Shown here: in pieces, positions 32,317 through 40,876 of the stretch
Numbering within the stretch: the stretch's first letter is position 1
Layout: every line of letters starts with the position of its first letter
Source of the DNA: CAXTEJ01 sp964243295
GTDB lineage: Bacteria > Actinomycetota > Actinomycetes > Actinomycetales > Angustibacteraceae
Direction: 5' to 3'
Assembly (NCBI GenBank): GCA_964243295.1
Contig: CAXTEJ010000023.1
Span: forward strand, 1 to 54,465
Length of the DNA: 54,465 nt
Notes under the pieces: model-generated
Told to the model about the DNA's origin: nothing
Seen by the model: only the letters and a program-made list of their open reading frames with translations
The model's database searches: none
Position numbers and translations under genes: made by a program

Positions 32317-33673
32317 CGCGGTCGAGGCCCTGGACGTCGGCGAGCTCGCCTCGTGGGTGGCGATCCCCAGCATCAGCCGGGACGCACCCGCCGAGACCAT
32401 GCGCGCCGCCGCCGACTGGCTGGCGGCCCGGCTCGGACCGCTCGGGGGGCGCGTCGACGACACGGCCGGGCACCCCGTCGTGCGGGGCGAGTGGCTGGGC
32501 TCCCCCGGCGGCCCGACGGTGCTCGTCTACGGGCACTACGACGTCCAGCCGACGGGCGACCCGGGCGAGTGGGTCGCGCCCCCCTTCGAGCTGACCGTCG
32601 ACGGCGACGTCCTGCGCGGGCGCGGCGTGTCGGACGACAAAGGCCCGGTCTACCTCGTGGCGACCTTGCTGCGCACGCTGCTCGAGCGCGACGGCCGGCT
32701 GCCGCTCAACGTGAAGCTGCTGGTGGAGGGCGAGGAGGAGATCGGCAGCCCGCACCTGCCGGACTACCTGCGCGCCAACGCGTCCGAGCTGTCCGCCGAC
32801 CTGGTCGTCTCGGCCGACGGCGCGATGTGGCGCCCGGGCGAGCCCTCGCTGTCGACGGCGTCCCGCGGACTGGTCAGCCTCAGCGTCGTCGTCGAGGGCG
32901 CGGACGACGACCTGCACTCCGGGCGGTACGGCGGGACGGTCGCCAACCCGGTGCACACCCTGGTCACGCTGCTCGCGGGACTGCACCGAAGCGACGGAAC
33001 CGTTGCGGTGCAAGGGTTCTACGACGGCATCCCGCCCCTGCCCGAGGAGCGACGTGAGCAGATCGCCGCGGTGGCCTTCGACGACGGCGCCTACGCCGAC
33101 GGCCTCGGGGTGGACGCGCTGTTCGGTGAGCCGGGCTACAGCACGGTCGAGCGGCTCTGGGAGCGGCCGACGCTCGAGATCAACGGCGTCGAGGCCGGCG
33201 GCAAGTACACCGTGATCCCCCACCGGGCCACGGCGCACGTCTCGTGCCGACTCGTCCCCGGTCAGGACCCGGACCACGTGCTGGCATCGGTGCGCGAGCA
33301 CCTGCTCTCCACCGCCACGCCGGGGGCCAGAGTCGACGTCCGGCTCGACGAGGCGCGCGTGCCGGCGTACACGATCGAGGCCACGCACCCGGCCATCCGC
33401 GCCGGAACCGCTGCGCTGCAACACGTCTACCCCGGTGAGCCGGTGCTGCACGCCTGCATCGGCGGCACGCTGCCCGCGACCACGCTGTTCGAGCAGGTGC
33501 TCGGAGCCAAGACGCTGTTCTTCTCGTTCTCCACGGCCGACGAGAACCTGCACGCGCCCAACGAGTTCCTGCGCACCCGGCGGCTCGCCGAGGGGGTGCG
33601 GGCCTGGCACCAGCTGCTGGTCCTGCTCGGCGACGGCCCCCACCGCCTGCCTGCGGTGGTGGGGCCCTCGTGA
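32303..33673 (+). CDS. M20 dipeptidase (carnosinase/CPDG2-like)
   Basis: A 456-residue metallopeptidase of the M20 family. Metal and catalytic residues are in YGHYDVQPTGD (His and Asp), RGVSDDKGP (bridging Asp), VEGEEEIGS (catalytic Glu-Glu), VSADG (Asp) and DENLHAPNE (His). The lid/dimer domain begins SLSVVVEGADDDLHSGRYGG. There is no signal peptide, so it is cytoplasmic. Family members cleave dipeptides, including beta-Ala-His and D-containing peptides. ATG at 32303 lies inside the SDR gene (14-base overlap), and the next gene overlaps by GTGA. Confidence 0.9.
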   Translation: MPSSDAVEALDVGELASWVAIPSISRDAPAETMRAAADWLAARLGPLGGRVDDTAGHPVVRGEWLGSPGGPTVLVYGHYDVQPTGDPGEWVAPPFELTVDGDVLRGRGVSDDKGPVYLVATLLRTLLERDGRLPLNVKLLVEGEEEIGSPHLPDYLRANASELSADLVVSADGAMWRPGEPSLSTASRGLVSLSVVVEGADDDLHSGRYGGTVANPVHTLVTLLAGLHRSDGTVAVQGFYDGIPPLPEERREQIAAVAFDDGAYADGLGVDALFGEPGYSTVERLWERPTLEINGVEAGGKYTVIPHRATAHVSCRLVPGQDPDHVLASVREHLLSTATPGARVDVRLDEARVPAYTIEATHPAIRAGTAALQHVYPGEPVLHACIGGTLPATTLFEQVLGAKTLFFSFSTADENLHAPNEFLRTRRLAEGVRAWHQLLVLLGDGPHRLPAVVGPS

Positions 33674-34857
33674 GCGCGCCCTACACCTCGTTCGGCTACC
33701 TGGACGACGGCGAGCTGCAGCCGCAGGTGCCGCTGGCTCCCGAGCACGGCCGGGTGCCCCCCTACGACGGCGGGCTGACCCCCGCCGACGCCGAGCGCGC
33801 GCGACGGCTGCTCGCCGACAGCGTGGTCATCAGCCTGCACGACCACCCGGTGCGCTTCCCCGCCGACATGCGCGACACCCCGGCCTACAACAGGTCGGGT
33901 CGCCAGCGCACGGCCTTCGCCGGGCTCGCGGCGTCCGGCATGACCGTCGTCTTCGACGGCATGATGGACGGCACCGCCTGCGTCACCGGCCACGCCCCGT
34001 GGCGGTGGGACGACGTGGTCACCGACCTCGGCATGCGCCAGGCCGACATCGCCCACCAGGACGACGTCACCGTGGTGAGCCGTGTCGCCGACATCGAGCG
34101 GGCCCACGCCGAGGGCCGCGTCGGCATCGTCTTCGGGCTCGAGGCCGCCACCCCGATCGAGAACGAGCTCGACCGGCTGGATGTGCTCTACGGCCTCGGC
34201 CTGCGGCAGATCGGGATCGCCTACTCCGACAGCAACTCCCTGGGAAGCGGACTGGCGGAGAAGGTCGACGGCGGACTCACCTCGCTCGGCCACCGGGCAG
34301 TGCGCCGGATGAACCGGCTGGGTCTGGCGATCGACGTGTCGCACTCCTCCGACCGCACGAGCCTGGACGTCTGCCGTGCCAGCGACGCACCCGTGCTGCT
34401 GACGCACGGCGGGGCCCGGGCCGTCTGGGACATCCCCAGGATGAAGCCGGACGACGTGCTGCGCGCCGTTGCCGGCACCGGTGGGGTGATCGGCATGTCG
34501 GCGGCCCCGCACACGACGGTGTCGGCTGCGCACCCCCGGCACAGCATCGACTCGGTGATGGACCACCTGGGCCACTGCATCGACCTGGTCGGCATCGAGC
34601 ACGTCGCGTTCGGGCCCGACACCCTGTACGGCGACCACGTGGGGCTCCACACGGTGTTCGCCGACCTGCTCGGCCTCGGCGACGCGCCCCCGGCGCCCGC
34701 GCACGAGAAGGTGGCGTACGTCGACGGCCTCGAGAACCCCACCGAGAACTTCGCGAACATCTGCGGCTGGCTGGTGCAGCACGGCTTCAGCGACGACGAG
34801 GTGCGCGCCGTCGTGGGCGGCAACGTGCTGCGGGCGCTGCGCGGGACCTGGGTGTGA
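33670..34857 (+). CDS. M19 membrane-dipeptidase family zinc dipeptidase
   Basis: A 395-residue homologue of renal dipeptidase. It has SLHDHPVRFPADM with the metal-binding His-x-Asp, VFGLEAATPI with the metal Glu, VSHSSD and LLTHGGARAV with the metal His residues, and GPDTLYGDH near the end with the late Asp. M19 enzymes hydrolyse dipeptides with a preference for D- or dehydro-residues at the C-terminal position. There is no signal peptide or GPI signal. GTG at 33670 overlaps M20, and its stop overlaps the DUF885 gene. A cytoplasmic dipeptide-degrading role fits the operon. Confidence 0.9.
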   Translation: MSAPYTSFGYLDDGELQPQVPLAPEHGRVPPYDGGLTPADAERARRLLADSVVISLHDHPVRFPADMRDTPAYNRSGRQRTAFAGLAASGMTVVFDGMMDGTACVTGHAPWRWDDVVTDLGMRQADIAHQDDVTVVSRVADIERAHAEGRVGIVFGLEAATPIENELDRLDVLYGLGLRQIGIAYSDSNSLGSGLAEKVDGGLTSLGHRAVRRMNRLGLAIDVSHSSDRTSLDVCRASDAPVLLTHGGARAVWDIPRMKPDDVLRAVAGTGGVIGMSAAPHTTVSAAHPRHSIDSVMDHLGHCIDLVGIEHVAFGPDTLYGDHVGLHTVFADLLGLGDAPPAPAHEKVAYVDGLENPTENFANICGWLVQHGFSDDEVRAVVGGNVLRALRGTWV

Positions 34858-36560
34858 CCGCGCAGACGAGGCTGGCCGCCCTGGGCGACGAGCTCTTCGA
34901 GGTGTCGCACACGACCGACCCCTTCAACGCCACCATGCTCGGCGTCGCCGGCTTCGACGACCTCGTGCCCGACCCCAGCCGGGCCGGTGCGGCGGCGGCC
35001 GCCCGGCGGATCGGCGCCATCGAGGCCGCCGCCGAGGCGGTCGACCCCGCCGCGCTGGACGAGGACGGCCGCATCGACCGCCGGGTGCTGCTGAGCCTCG
35101 CCGGCTCGGCGCGGGCGGACCTCGAGCACGGCAGCTGGGAGGCGGGCGCCTCGGCCGACGGCTACGGCTCGCCGCAGGGGGAGGCCTTCATGGCGGTGCC
35201 CACGGTCGCGCTGCGGGACGCCGCGGCGGTCGAGGGCTACCTGCGCCGCCTCGCCGCGCTCGGGGGCTTCTTCGACACCGTCGGGCAGCGCTACCTCCAG
35301 GCCGCTGCCGACGGCCGCCCGCCGACGCAGGTCGGTGTGCGGCAGGCCCTCGACCAGCTGACCGGCCACCTCACCGCCGCCGAGGACGTGTTCCAGCGCC
35401 CCCGCCTGCCGGCCGGCCTCGACGAGGCGGCCGCGCGGGGGCGCATCGCCGAGACGGTGCGCGACGTCGTCCACCCCGCCATGCGCCGCCTGGCGGGCGT
35501 GCTCGACGGCGCGCTGCTGCCGCTGGCGCGTGGCGACGACCGGGTCGGGCTCGGCTCGGTCGCGGGCGGCGAGCAGGCCTACCTCGCCGCCGTGCGGCGC
35601 CAGACCACGACCGACCTCACCCCCGAGCAGGTGCACGAGCTGGGCCACACCGTGCTGGCCGACCTGCAGCAGGAGTGGCTCGAGCTGGGTGGCCGCGTGC
35701 TGGGCACGCGCGACGTCGCGTCGACCCTGGCCCGGCTGCGCGACGACCCGCAGCTGCGCTTCGGCTCGTCGGCGCAGATCCTGGACGTCGTCACCGACGC
35801 GCTGCGACGTGCGGAGCAGGTGCGCCCGCAGTGGTTCCCGCACTACGCCATCGGCGGCTGCACCATCGAGGAGATCGACCCGGTCGAGGCCGGCAACGCG
35901 GCGCTGGCGCACTACCGCGCACCCTCCGCCGACGGTTCGCGGCCGGGCGCGCACTGCGTGCTCACCGTCGACCCGCAGGAGCGGTTCACCTACGAGTACG
36001 AGGCGCTCGCCTTCCACGAGAGCGTCCCGGGGCACCACCTGCAGATCGCCTCGGCGCAGACGCTTCCGCACCTGCCGGCGTACCGCCGGACGCTCGACGC
36101 GGAGGTGTGCGCGTACGTCGAGGGCTGGGGCCTGTACAGCGAGCGGCTGGCGGACGAGATGGGCCTGTACAGCTCACCGGTGCAGCGGCTCGGCATGCTG
36201 TCGTTCGATGCGCTGCGGGCCTGCCGGCTGGTCGTCGACACCGGCATGCACCACCTCGGCTGGTCACGGCAGCAGGCCATGGACTTCATGTGGGGCAACA
36301 CCGCCACGACGCGTCACAACGTCGAGAACGAGGTCAACCGCTACATCGCCTGGCCCGGGCAGGCCCTCGCCTACATGGTCGGCCGGCGCGAGATCGTGCG
36401 CCTGCGAGGGCTGGCGCAGCAGCAGCTGGGCGCGGACTTCGACATCCGGGGCTTCCACGGCGCGGTGCTGTCCCAGGGCGCCGTGCCGTTGCAGGTGCTG
36501 GCCGACGTCGTCGCCGGCTGGACCCACTCGATCCGCCCAGAACCGAGGAGCACACCGTGA
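34854..36560 (+). CDS. DUF885 family zinc protease
   Basis: A 568-residue DUF885 protein. The zinc-binding motif is seen as FHESVPGHHLQIA (~residues 388-400), a HExxxGHH variant typical of the family. QVHELGHTVLADLQQEWLEL (~258-277) and the C-terminal NTATTRHNVENEVNRYIAWP are also conserved. GTG at 34854 overlaps the M19 stop. No signal peptide is seen, so it may act in the cytoplasm, although many relatives are secreted. These proteins are presumed metallopeptidases of unknown specificity. In this operon it would extend the set of peptide hydrolases. Confidence 0.85.
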   Translation: MTAQTRLAALGDELFEVSHTTDPFNATMLGVAGFDDLVPDPSRAGAAAAARRIGAIEAAAEAVDPAALDEDGRIDRRVLLSLAGSARADLEHGSWEAGASADGYGSPQGEAFMAVPTVALRDAAAVEGYLRRLAALGGFFDTVGQRYLQAAADGRPPTQVGVRQALDQLTGHLTAAEDVFQRPRLPAGLDEAAARGRIAETVRDVVHPAMRRLAGVLDGALLPLARGDDRVGLGSVAGGEQAYLAAVRRQTTTDLTPEQVHELGHTVLADLQQEWLELGGRVLGTRDVASTLARLRDDPQLRFGSSAQILDVVTDALRRAEQVRPQWFPHYAIGGCTIEEIDPVEAGNAALAHYRAPSADGSRPGAHCVLTVDPQERFTYEYEALAFHESVPGHHLQIASAQTLPHLPAYRRTLDAEVCAYVEGWGLYSERLADEMGLYSSPVQRLGMLSFDALRACRLVVDTGMHHLGWSRQQAMDFMWGNTATTRHNVENEVNRYIAWPGQALAYMVGRREIVRLRGLAQQQLGADFDIRGFHGAVLSQGAVPLQVLADVVAGWTHSIRPEPRSTP

Positions 36561-37396
36561 TGGTCGTCGTGAACGGCGCCGAGCTCAACGTCCAGGTCCT
36601 CGGACCTGAGGGGGCGCCGGTGCTGATCGCGCACCACGGCGGCGGCGGCATCGGCTCGCTCGCCGAGCCGCTGGCCACGTTCGGCCCGCTCTCCGACCGG
36701 TTCCGCGTCATCGTGTTCGACGCGAGGGGGTGCGGTGCGAGCCAAGGGGTCCCGCCGTACTCCCACGAGCAGTGGGCCGCCGACGTCGACGGCCTGCGGC
36801 AGTGGGCCGGCGCGGAGCAGGTCGTCGTGACCGGCGGCTCCTACGGCGGCTTCATCGCGATGGAGTACGCCGTGCGATACCCCGACCGCGTGTCGGCCAT
36901 GGTGCTGCGCGACACCGCTCCTGACGCCTCGACCCTGCAGCTGGCCTACCAGAACGCGCGTGAGCAGACCCGCGTGCAGCTGCCGTGGGACGACTTCGAC
37001 CGCTACTGGACCGGCCGGATCACTGACGACGACGACCTCAAGGCCCGGTGGGCCGAGATGATCCCCCTGTACGACTACGACTACGACCCGGTGAAGTCGG
37101 CCGCAGCGGTCGAGGAGGGAAGCTACCGGCACGAGGCCCACAACTGGTGTTTCCAGCACAACATGCCGGTCTACGACCTGAAACCGTTGCTGCACACCGT
37201 GCGCTGCCCCACGCTCGTCACCGTCGGCCGCGCCGACTGGGTGACGCCGGTGTCGCAGGCGCAGATGATCGCCGACCTCGTGCCTGACGCGCGGCTCGTG
37301 GTGTTCGAGAGGTCTGGCCACTCACCCCAGGTCGAGGAGCGCGAGCTGTTCCGGCAGGTCATGCGCGAGTTCCTGCTCGAGGCGGTGCCGCTCTAG
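36560..37396 (+). CDS. Alpha/beta hydrolase (prolyl-iminopeptidase-like)
   Basis: A 278-residue alpha/beta hydrolase. The oxyanion region is LIAHHGGGGIGS. The nucleophile Ser is in VVTGGSYGGF, which resembles the GGSWG of prolyl aminopeptidases. The Asp is in VGRADWVTP and the His in RSGHSPQVEE. A cap domain with aromatic residues (RYWTGRITDDDDL, YDYDYDPV) lies between. The start is ATG 36560, one codon after GTG 36557, both near an AGGAG site. It is the last gene of the rightward operon. Its stop (TAG) overlaps the stop of the converging methylaspartate ammonia-lyase gene. The substrate could be an N-terminal residue or an ester or amide. Confidence 0.88.
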   Translation: MVVVNGAELNVQVLGPEGAPVLIAHHGGGGIGSLAEPLATFGPLSDRFRVIVFDARGCGASQGVPPYSHEQWAADVDGLRQWAGAEQVVVTGGSYGGFIAMEYAVRYPDRVSAMVLRDTAPDASTLQLAYQNAREQTRVQLPWDDFDRYWTGRITDDDDLKARWAEMIPLYDYDYDPVKSAAAVEEGSYRHEAHNWCFQHNMPVYDLKPLLHTVRCPTLVTVGRADWVTPVSQAQMIADLVPDARLVVFERSGHSPQVEERELFRQVMREFLLEAVPL

Positions 37397-38655
37397 CCGC
37401 GAGCCGAGGCGAGCGCGTGCACCCGCGCCATCTCGTTGCCCACGACCATCATGCCCTCGTCGACGCCCATGCCCGGCTTGGCCAGCACCTGGTCGGCGGC
37501 GCAGGCCATGGCGACGTGCGCGGTCACCTGCGCCGACCGGTCGGTCTCGGTCGCGCTGCCGCCGCAGTAGGCCAGCACACCGCTGCGGCGCAGCATCAGC
37601 AGCGTCTCGACGGTGTTGTTCAGCCCACCCAGGTCGGGCACCTTCACGTGCACCACGTCCGCGGCGGCGCCCGAGACGAACGCGGCCACGTCGTCAGCGG
37701 TGTTGCACCACTCGTCGACCACCAGCTCGACCGTGCTGCCGCGCGAGCGCAGCACCCGCCGCAGGGCAGCCATCGCCTCGACCTGCGCGTCGCGGCCGCC
37801 GGCGTCGAGGGGGTGCTCGACCCGCAGGCGCAGCGGCGCAGCCACCACCTCCAGCCGCTGCAGGTAGGTCGCGATGCGCTCGACGTCAGCGCCGAACGCG
37901 ATGCCGATCGTGCCGTAGACGTCCAGGTGCAGCCGCGGGGCGTACGCCGGGTGGGGATGCAGAGCCGACACGCGGCTGCGCACCCAGCTGAGGTAGTCGA
38001 GCAGGATCTCACCCTCGGCGCCCACCCGGGCCGCCACGTTGTTGACCAGCCCGTGCGGCAGCGCGTCGGCCCCGAGCAGCACCATCTTGTCGACGCCTGC
38101 GTACCGCTCGTCGCCGCACTGGGCGAACAGCGGCACGGGGGCCAGGTCGACGCCGGTGGCGTAGTCGTCGCGGACCACCTCGGCCATGGTCACCCGCCGC
38201 GCCCGCGCGACGGCGTCCAGCGCGGCCTGGGTCACGCCGTAGCGCACGGCGGTGTGCAGCCGGGCGCCCTGGTGCTGCAACGAGTCGAGCCGCTGCATCA
38301 GCTCGCGGCAGCTGCCGAGGTCGGCTCCGACGAGCGCGGGCGCCACCACCGCCTCGACCACCTCGGCGGCGTGCCCGGCGTCGAGGACCGGGTCGCGTCC
38401 GCCCGCGGCGGCGTACTGCACGCCCACGCAGTCGCCGTGGGCCAGCTGCCCGTCGTCCAGCTCGAGCAGCACCGACAGCGCCTGCGTAGGCTGGCGCACG
38501 GCCGTGAAGCCTGGTGTCACCGGCGGCCCGGCGTAGCCGAACCCGTCACGGCGGCCGGCCGCGCGGATCGCCGCCTGGTCGTCGGTGAAGGAGCCGCCGC
38601 GCACAGGCACCGTGAGCACCCGCGCGACGGTGCGGGCGGACGGGGCCGCCGGCAC
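37393..38655 (-). CDS. mal: Methylaspartate ammonia-lyase
   Basis: A 420-residue enolase-superfamily enzyme that converts (2S,3S)-3-methylaspartate to mesaconate plus ammonia. Residues corresponding to the known site are visible: His in ADALPHGLVNN, metal ligands Asp (LHLDVYGTIG), Glu (RVEHPLDAGG) and Asp (LVVDEWCN), and catalytic Lys in VHVKVPDLGGLNNT. Length matches the family (~413). GTG at 38655 is one base after the GntR stop. Usually this enzyme works with glutamate mutase in glutamate fermentation; no mutase subunit gene is present here, which suggests the methylaspartate (or an analogue) arrives from outside. Specificity could have drifted. Confidence 0.88.
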   Translation of the reverse strand: MPAAPSARTVARVLTVPVRGGSFTDDQAAIRAAGRRDGFGYAGPPVTPGFTAVRQPTQALSVLLELDDGQLAHGDCVGVQYAAAGGRDPVLDAGHAAEVVEAVVAPALVGADLGSCRELMQRLDSLQHQGARLHTAVRYGVTQAALDAVARARRVTMAEVVRDDYATGVDLAPVPLFAQCGDERYAGVDKMVLLGADALPHGLVNNVAARVGAEGEILLDYLSWVRSRVSALHPHPAYAPRLHLDVYGTIGIAFGADVERIATYLQRLEVVAAPLRLRVEHPLDAGGRDAQVEAMAALRRVLRSRGSTVELVVDEWCNTADDVAAFVSGAAADVVHVKVPDLGGLNNTVETLLMLRRSGVLAYCGGSATETDRSAQVTAHVAMACAADQVLAKPGMGVDEGMMVVGNEMARVHALASARG

Positions 38656-38656
38656 G

Positions 38657-39319
38657 CTAGAAGACCGCCTGCAGCAGCTGGCGGGAAGCCACGATGTGCT
38701 CGCGCATGGCCCGCTCGGCGGCCTCGGGGTCGCGCGTCTGCAGCGCCGCGAGCAGGTCGGCGTGGGAGAGCATGCTGCCGTGCCTGGCCGGGTGGGTGGC
38801 CCAGTACGTCCGCCAGAACCGCAGGTTGTGCAGCAGCAGCCGGTCGGCGGCGTCCTGCAGCAGGCTGTTGCGGATCATGTGCACCAGGAACTGGTGGATC
38901 TCGTGGTCGTCGCGCAGGTAGGTCTCCGCCTCGGCCCCCTCCCGGCTGCGCTCGGCCGCGTTGATGAGCGTGCGCAGCGTCGCGAGGTCGTCGTCGCTCG
39001 CGCGTCGCGCCGCGATGTAGGCGACACCGCACTCGATCGCCTCCCGCGCCTCGAACATGTCGAGGATGTCATCGAGGGTCGGCGCTGTCACCACGGTCCC
39101 CCGCCTCGGCATGACGGTGACGAACCGGCCGCCGGCCAGCCGCGCCACGGCTTCGCGCACCGGCATGCGGCCCAGGCCGATCTCGGTGGCGAGCTGCTGC
39201 TCGTTGAGCACCGACCCCGGCGGGATGCGCAGGTCGAGGATGCGTTCGAGCAGCATGTCGTAGGCCTGGTCGCTCGCGCGCCTGGGCTGACCCACGTGTG
39301 TGACCTCCGTCGTCGTCAT
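38657..39319 (-). CDS. GntR-family (FCD) transcriptional regulator
   Basis: A 220-residue regulator. The winged helix-turn-helix (~residues 17-80) contains ILDLRIPPGSVLNEQQLATE and GRMPVREAVARLAGG with a wing at VMPRRGTVV. The FCD ligand-binding domain has the metal-binding pattern Asp (YLRDDHEIHQFLVH), His, and later His residues (MLSHADLLAAL, MREHIVASRQ). FCD proteins usually sense carboxylic acids. It is encoded within the operon it probably controls and is the only specific regulator in the 19-45 kb locus. The near-palindrome CTGATATATCAG at two promoters is its most likely target. Confidence 0.9.
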   Translation of the reverse strand: MTTTEVTHVGQPRRASDQAYDMLLERILDLRIPPGSVLNEQQLATEIGLGRMPVREAVARLAGGRFVTVMPRRGTVVTAPTLDDILDMFEAREAIECGVAYIAARRASDDDLATLRTLINAAERSREGAEAETYLRDDHEIHQFLVHMIRNSLLQDAADRLLLHNLRFWRTYWATHPARHGSMLSHADLLAALQTRDPEAAERAMREHIVASRQLLQAVF

Positions 39320-40086
39320 CGCGCTGCCGCGATCGCCGTGACGGGCGAGGCGACCGCCACCACCCGCGTCGACAGCGACTCACGCTCGACGACCAGCATC
39401 TGGCCGTTGCCCAGGGTGCGCCAGCCCGCGCTGTCGGTCCAGCCGGTGGAGGCGACGACCACGGTGCCGGCGTCGACGCGGTACAGCAGCGGGTAGTAGT
39501 CGGGCTCGTCGTAGGAGGCGGGGTCGTGGCTGCACACGGCGTAGAGCGCGCGGGGCGTCAGCAGCATGCAGTTCAGGCTGGGGGCGGCGCTCGGCAGGGC
39601 GACGATGTCGGCCACCGTCGCTGCCAGCGCCTCCTCCTCGTCCTCGCCACGGCGCAGCCGCGACAGCAGCGCGAGGAAGTACCGCTCGCTGTCGGTGTCG
39701 CCGCGGCGCAGCGTCTGCACGTCGTCCGGTACCAGAGCGTCGAGTAGCTGGGGAGGGTCGATGGAACCGTTGTGGCAGAACGCGACCACGCCGTCGGTGA
39801 ACGGGTGCGTGTTGTCGTCGCGGACGCCGAGACCGAGCGTCGCCCACCGAAGGTGGGTCAGCGCCGCGGTCGCCGGCCGGGCCGCCGTCACCTGGGCGAA
39901 GGCAGCGTCGTCGCGGGCCGAGGCCGCGGCCTTGCGCACCTCCAGGTGCCCGGGCCGCTCGCTGCGCGCGTGCCCCCAGCCGTCACCGTGCACCGCCGCC
40001 AGCGCGACGAACTCCGGGCGCTCGCGCCCGAGCACCTGGTCGACCGTCACCGGTGAGCGCGAGACCGATCCGAGCAGTCTGCACAT
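39316..40086 (-). CDS. Class II glutamine amidotransferase-like hydrolase
   Basis: A 256-residue Ntn hydrolase of the GATase II type. Cys2 (MCRLLG) becomes the N-terminal nucleophile after Met removal. HLRWATLG and FCHNGSIDPP correspond to the Gln-binding Arg and the oxyanion Asn-Gly, and GDTDSERYFLALL is the conserved late motif. No synthase domain is attached, as in EgtC, which removes gamma-glutamyl groups. ATG at 40086 follows GAAGGG. The stop overlaps the GntR gene (ATGA). Together with the glutamine-synthetase-like gene in the same operon it could hydrolyse a gamma-glutamyl intermediate or supply ammonia. Confidence 0.85.
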   Translation of the reverse strand: MCRLLGSVSRSPVTVDQVLGRERPEFVALAAVHGDGWGHARSERPGHLEVRKAAASARDDAAFAQVTAARPATAALTHLRWATLGLGVRDDNTHPFTDGVVAFCHNGSIDPPQLLDALVPDDVQTLRRGDTDSERYFLALLSRLRRGEDEEEALAATVADIVALPSAAPSLNCMLLTPRALYAVCSHDPASYDEPDYYPLLYRVDAGTVVVASTGWTDSAGWRTLGNGQMLVVERESLSTRVVAVASPVTAIAAAR

Positions 40087-40111
40087 CGTGTCGCCCTTCT
40101 CGTGTGCGGGT

Positions 40112-40876
40112 TCAGAGGTAGTTGCTCGAGATGCCGCCGTCGAGGACGACGGTCTGGCCCGTGATCCATGACGCGTCGTCCGAGGCCAGGAAGCAGGCCA
40201 GGGCGGCGGCGTCGTCCGGGGTGCCGAAGCGGCCGAGCGGCACGCGGTCGAGCCGCTGCTGGCGCGCCTGCGGGTCGGGGAAGAAGGCCTCGACGTGCGC
40301 GGTGAGCACCGGCCCGGGTGCGAGAGCGTTGACGCGCACCCCCCTCGGTCCCAGCTGCACGGCCATCGAGCGGGTGAGCGCGCGGACCGCGCCCTTGCTG
40401 GCCGCGTAGGCGTCCTGCGGGACGCTGCAGCCGAGCTCGGCGAGGAACGACCCCATGTTGACCACGGCCCCACCGCCGGCGTCGACCATGAGCGGCACGA
40501 CGTGCTTGCTGCACAGCACGGTGCCGTGCAGGTTGATGTCGCTGATCGTGCGCCACAGCGTGAGGTCGGCGTCGAGGAACGAGACGTCCTGGTGCGGCAT
40601 CACCCCGGCGTTGTTGAGCAGCGCGTCGACCCCGCCGAACGCGCGAACCGTCGCCGCGACAGCCTCCCGCACGGCACTCTCTTCACGGACGTCGGCCACC
40701 ACCGCCACCGCGTCGCCACCCTCGGCTCGCACCAGCTCGACCGTCTCGTGTGTGGCGTCGGCGGACACGTCGAGGACCGCCACGCGCGCGCCCTCGCGGG
40801 CGAACCGCAGGCTGCTCGCCCGGCCGATCGCTCCCCCGGCTCCCGTCACCACCGCGCGCCTGCCGTCCATCCTCAT
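40112..40876 (-). CDS. Short-chain dehydrogenase/reductase
   Basis: A 254-residue classical SDR with TGAGGAIGRA (cofactor loop), VLDVSAD (acidic residue, NAD-type), NNAGVMPHQD at ~residues 88-97, and the Tyr-Lys pair in YAASKGAV. It ends WITGQTVVLDGGIS. ATG at 40876 overlaps the amidohydrolase stop (ATGA); a second ATG two codons later is possible. The substrate is unknown. It is separate from, and not closely similar to, the SDR at the head of the operon, so two distinct oxidation or reduction steps are likely. Confidence 0.88.
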   Translation of the reverse strand: MRMDGRRAVVTGAGGAIGRASSLRFAREGARVAVLDVSADATHETVELVRAEGGDAVAVVADVREESAVREAVAATVRAFGGVDALLNNAGVMPHQDVSFLDADLTLWRTISDINLHGTVLCSKHVVPLMVDAGGGAVVNMGSFLAELGCSVPQDAYAASKGAVRALTRSMAVQLGPRGVRVNALAPGPVLTAHVEAFFPDPQARQQRLDRVPLGRFGTPDDAAALACFLASDDASWITGQTVVLDGGISSNYL

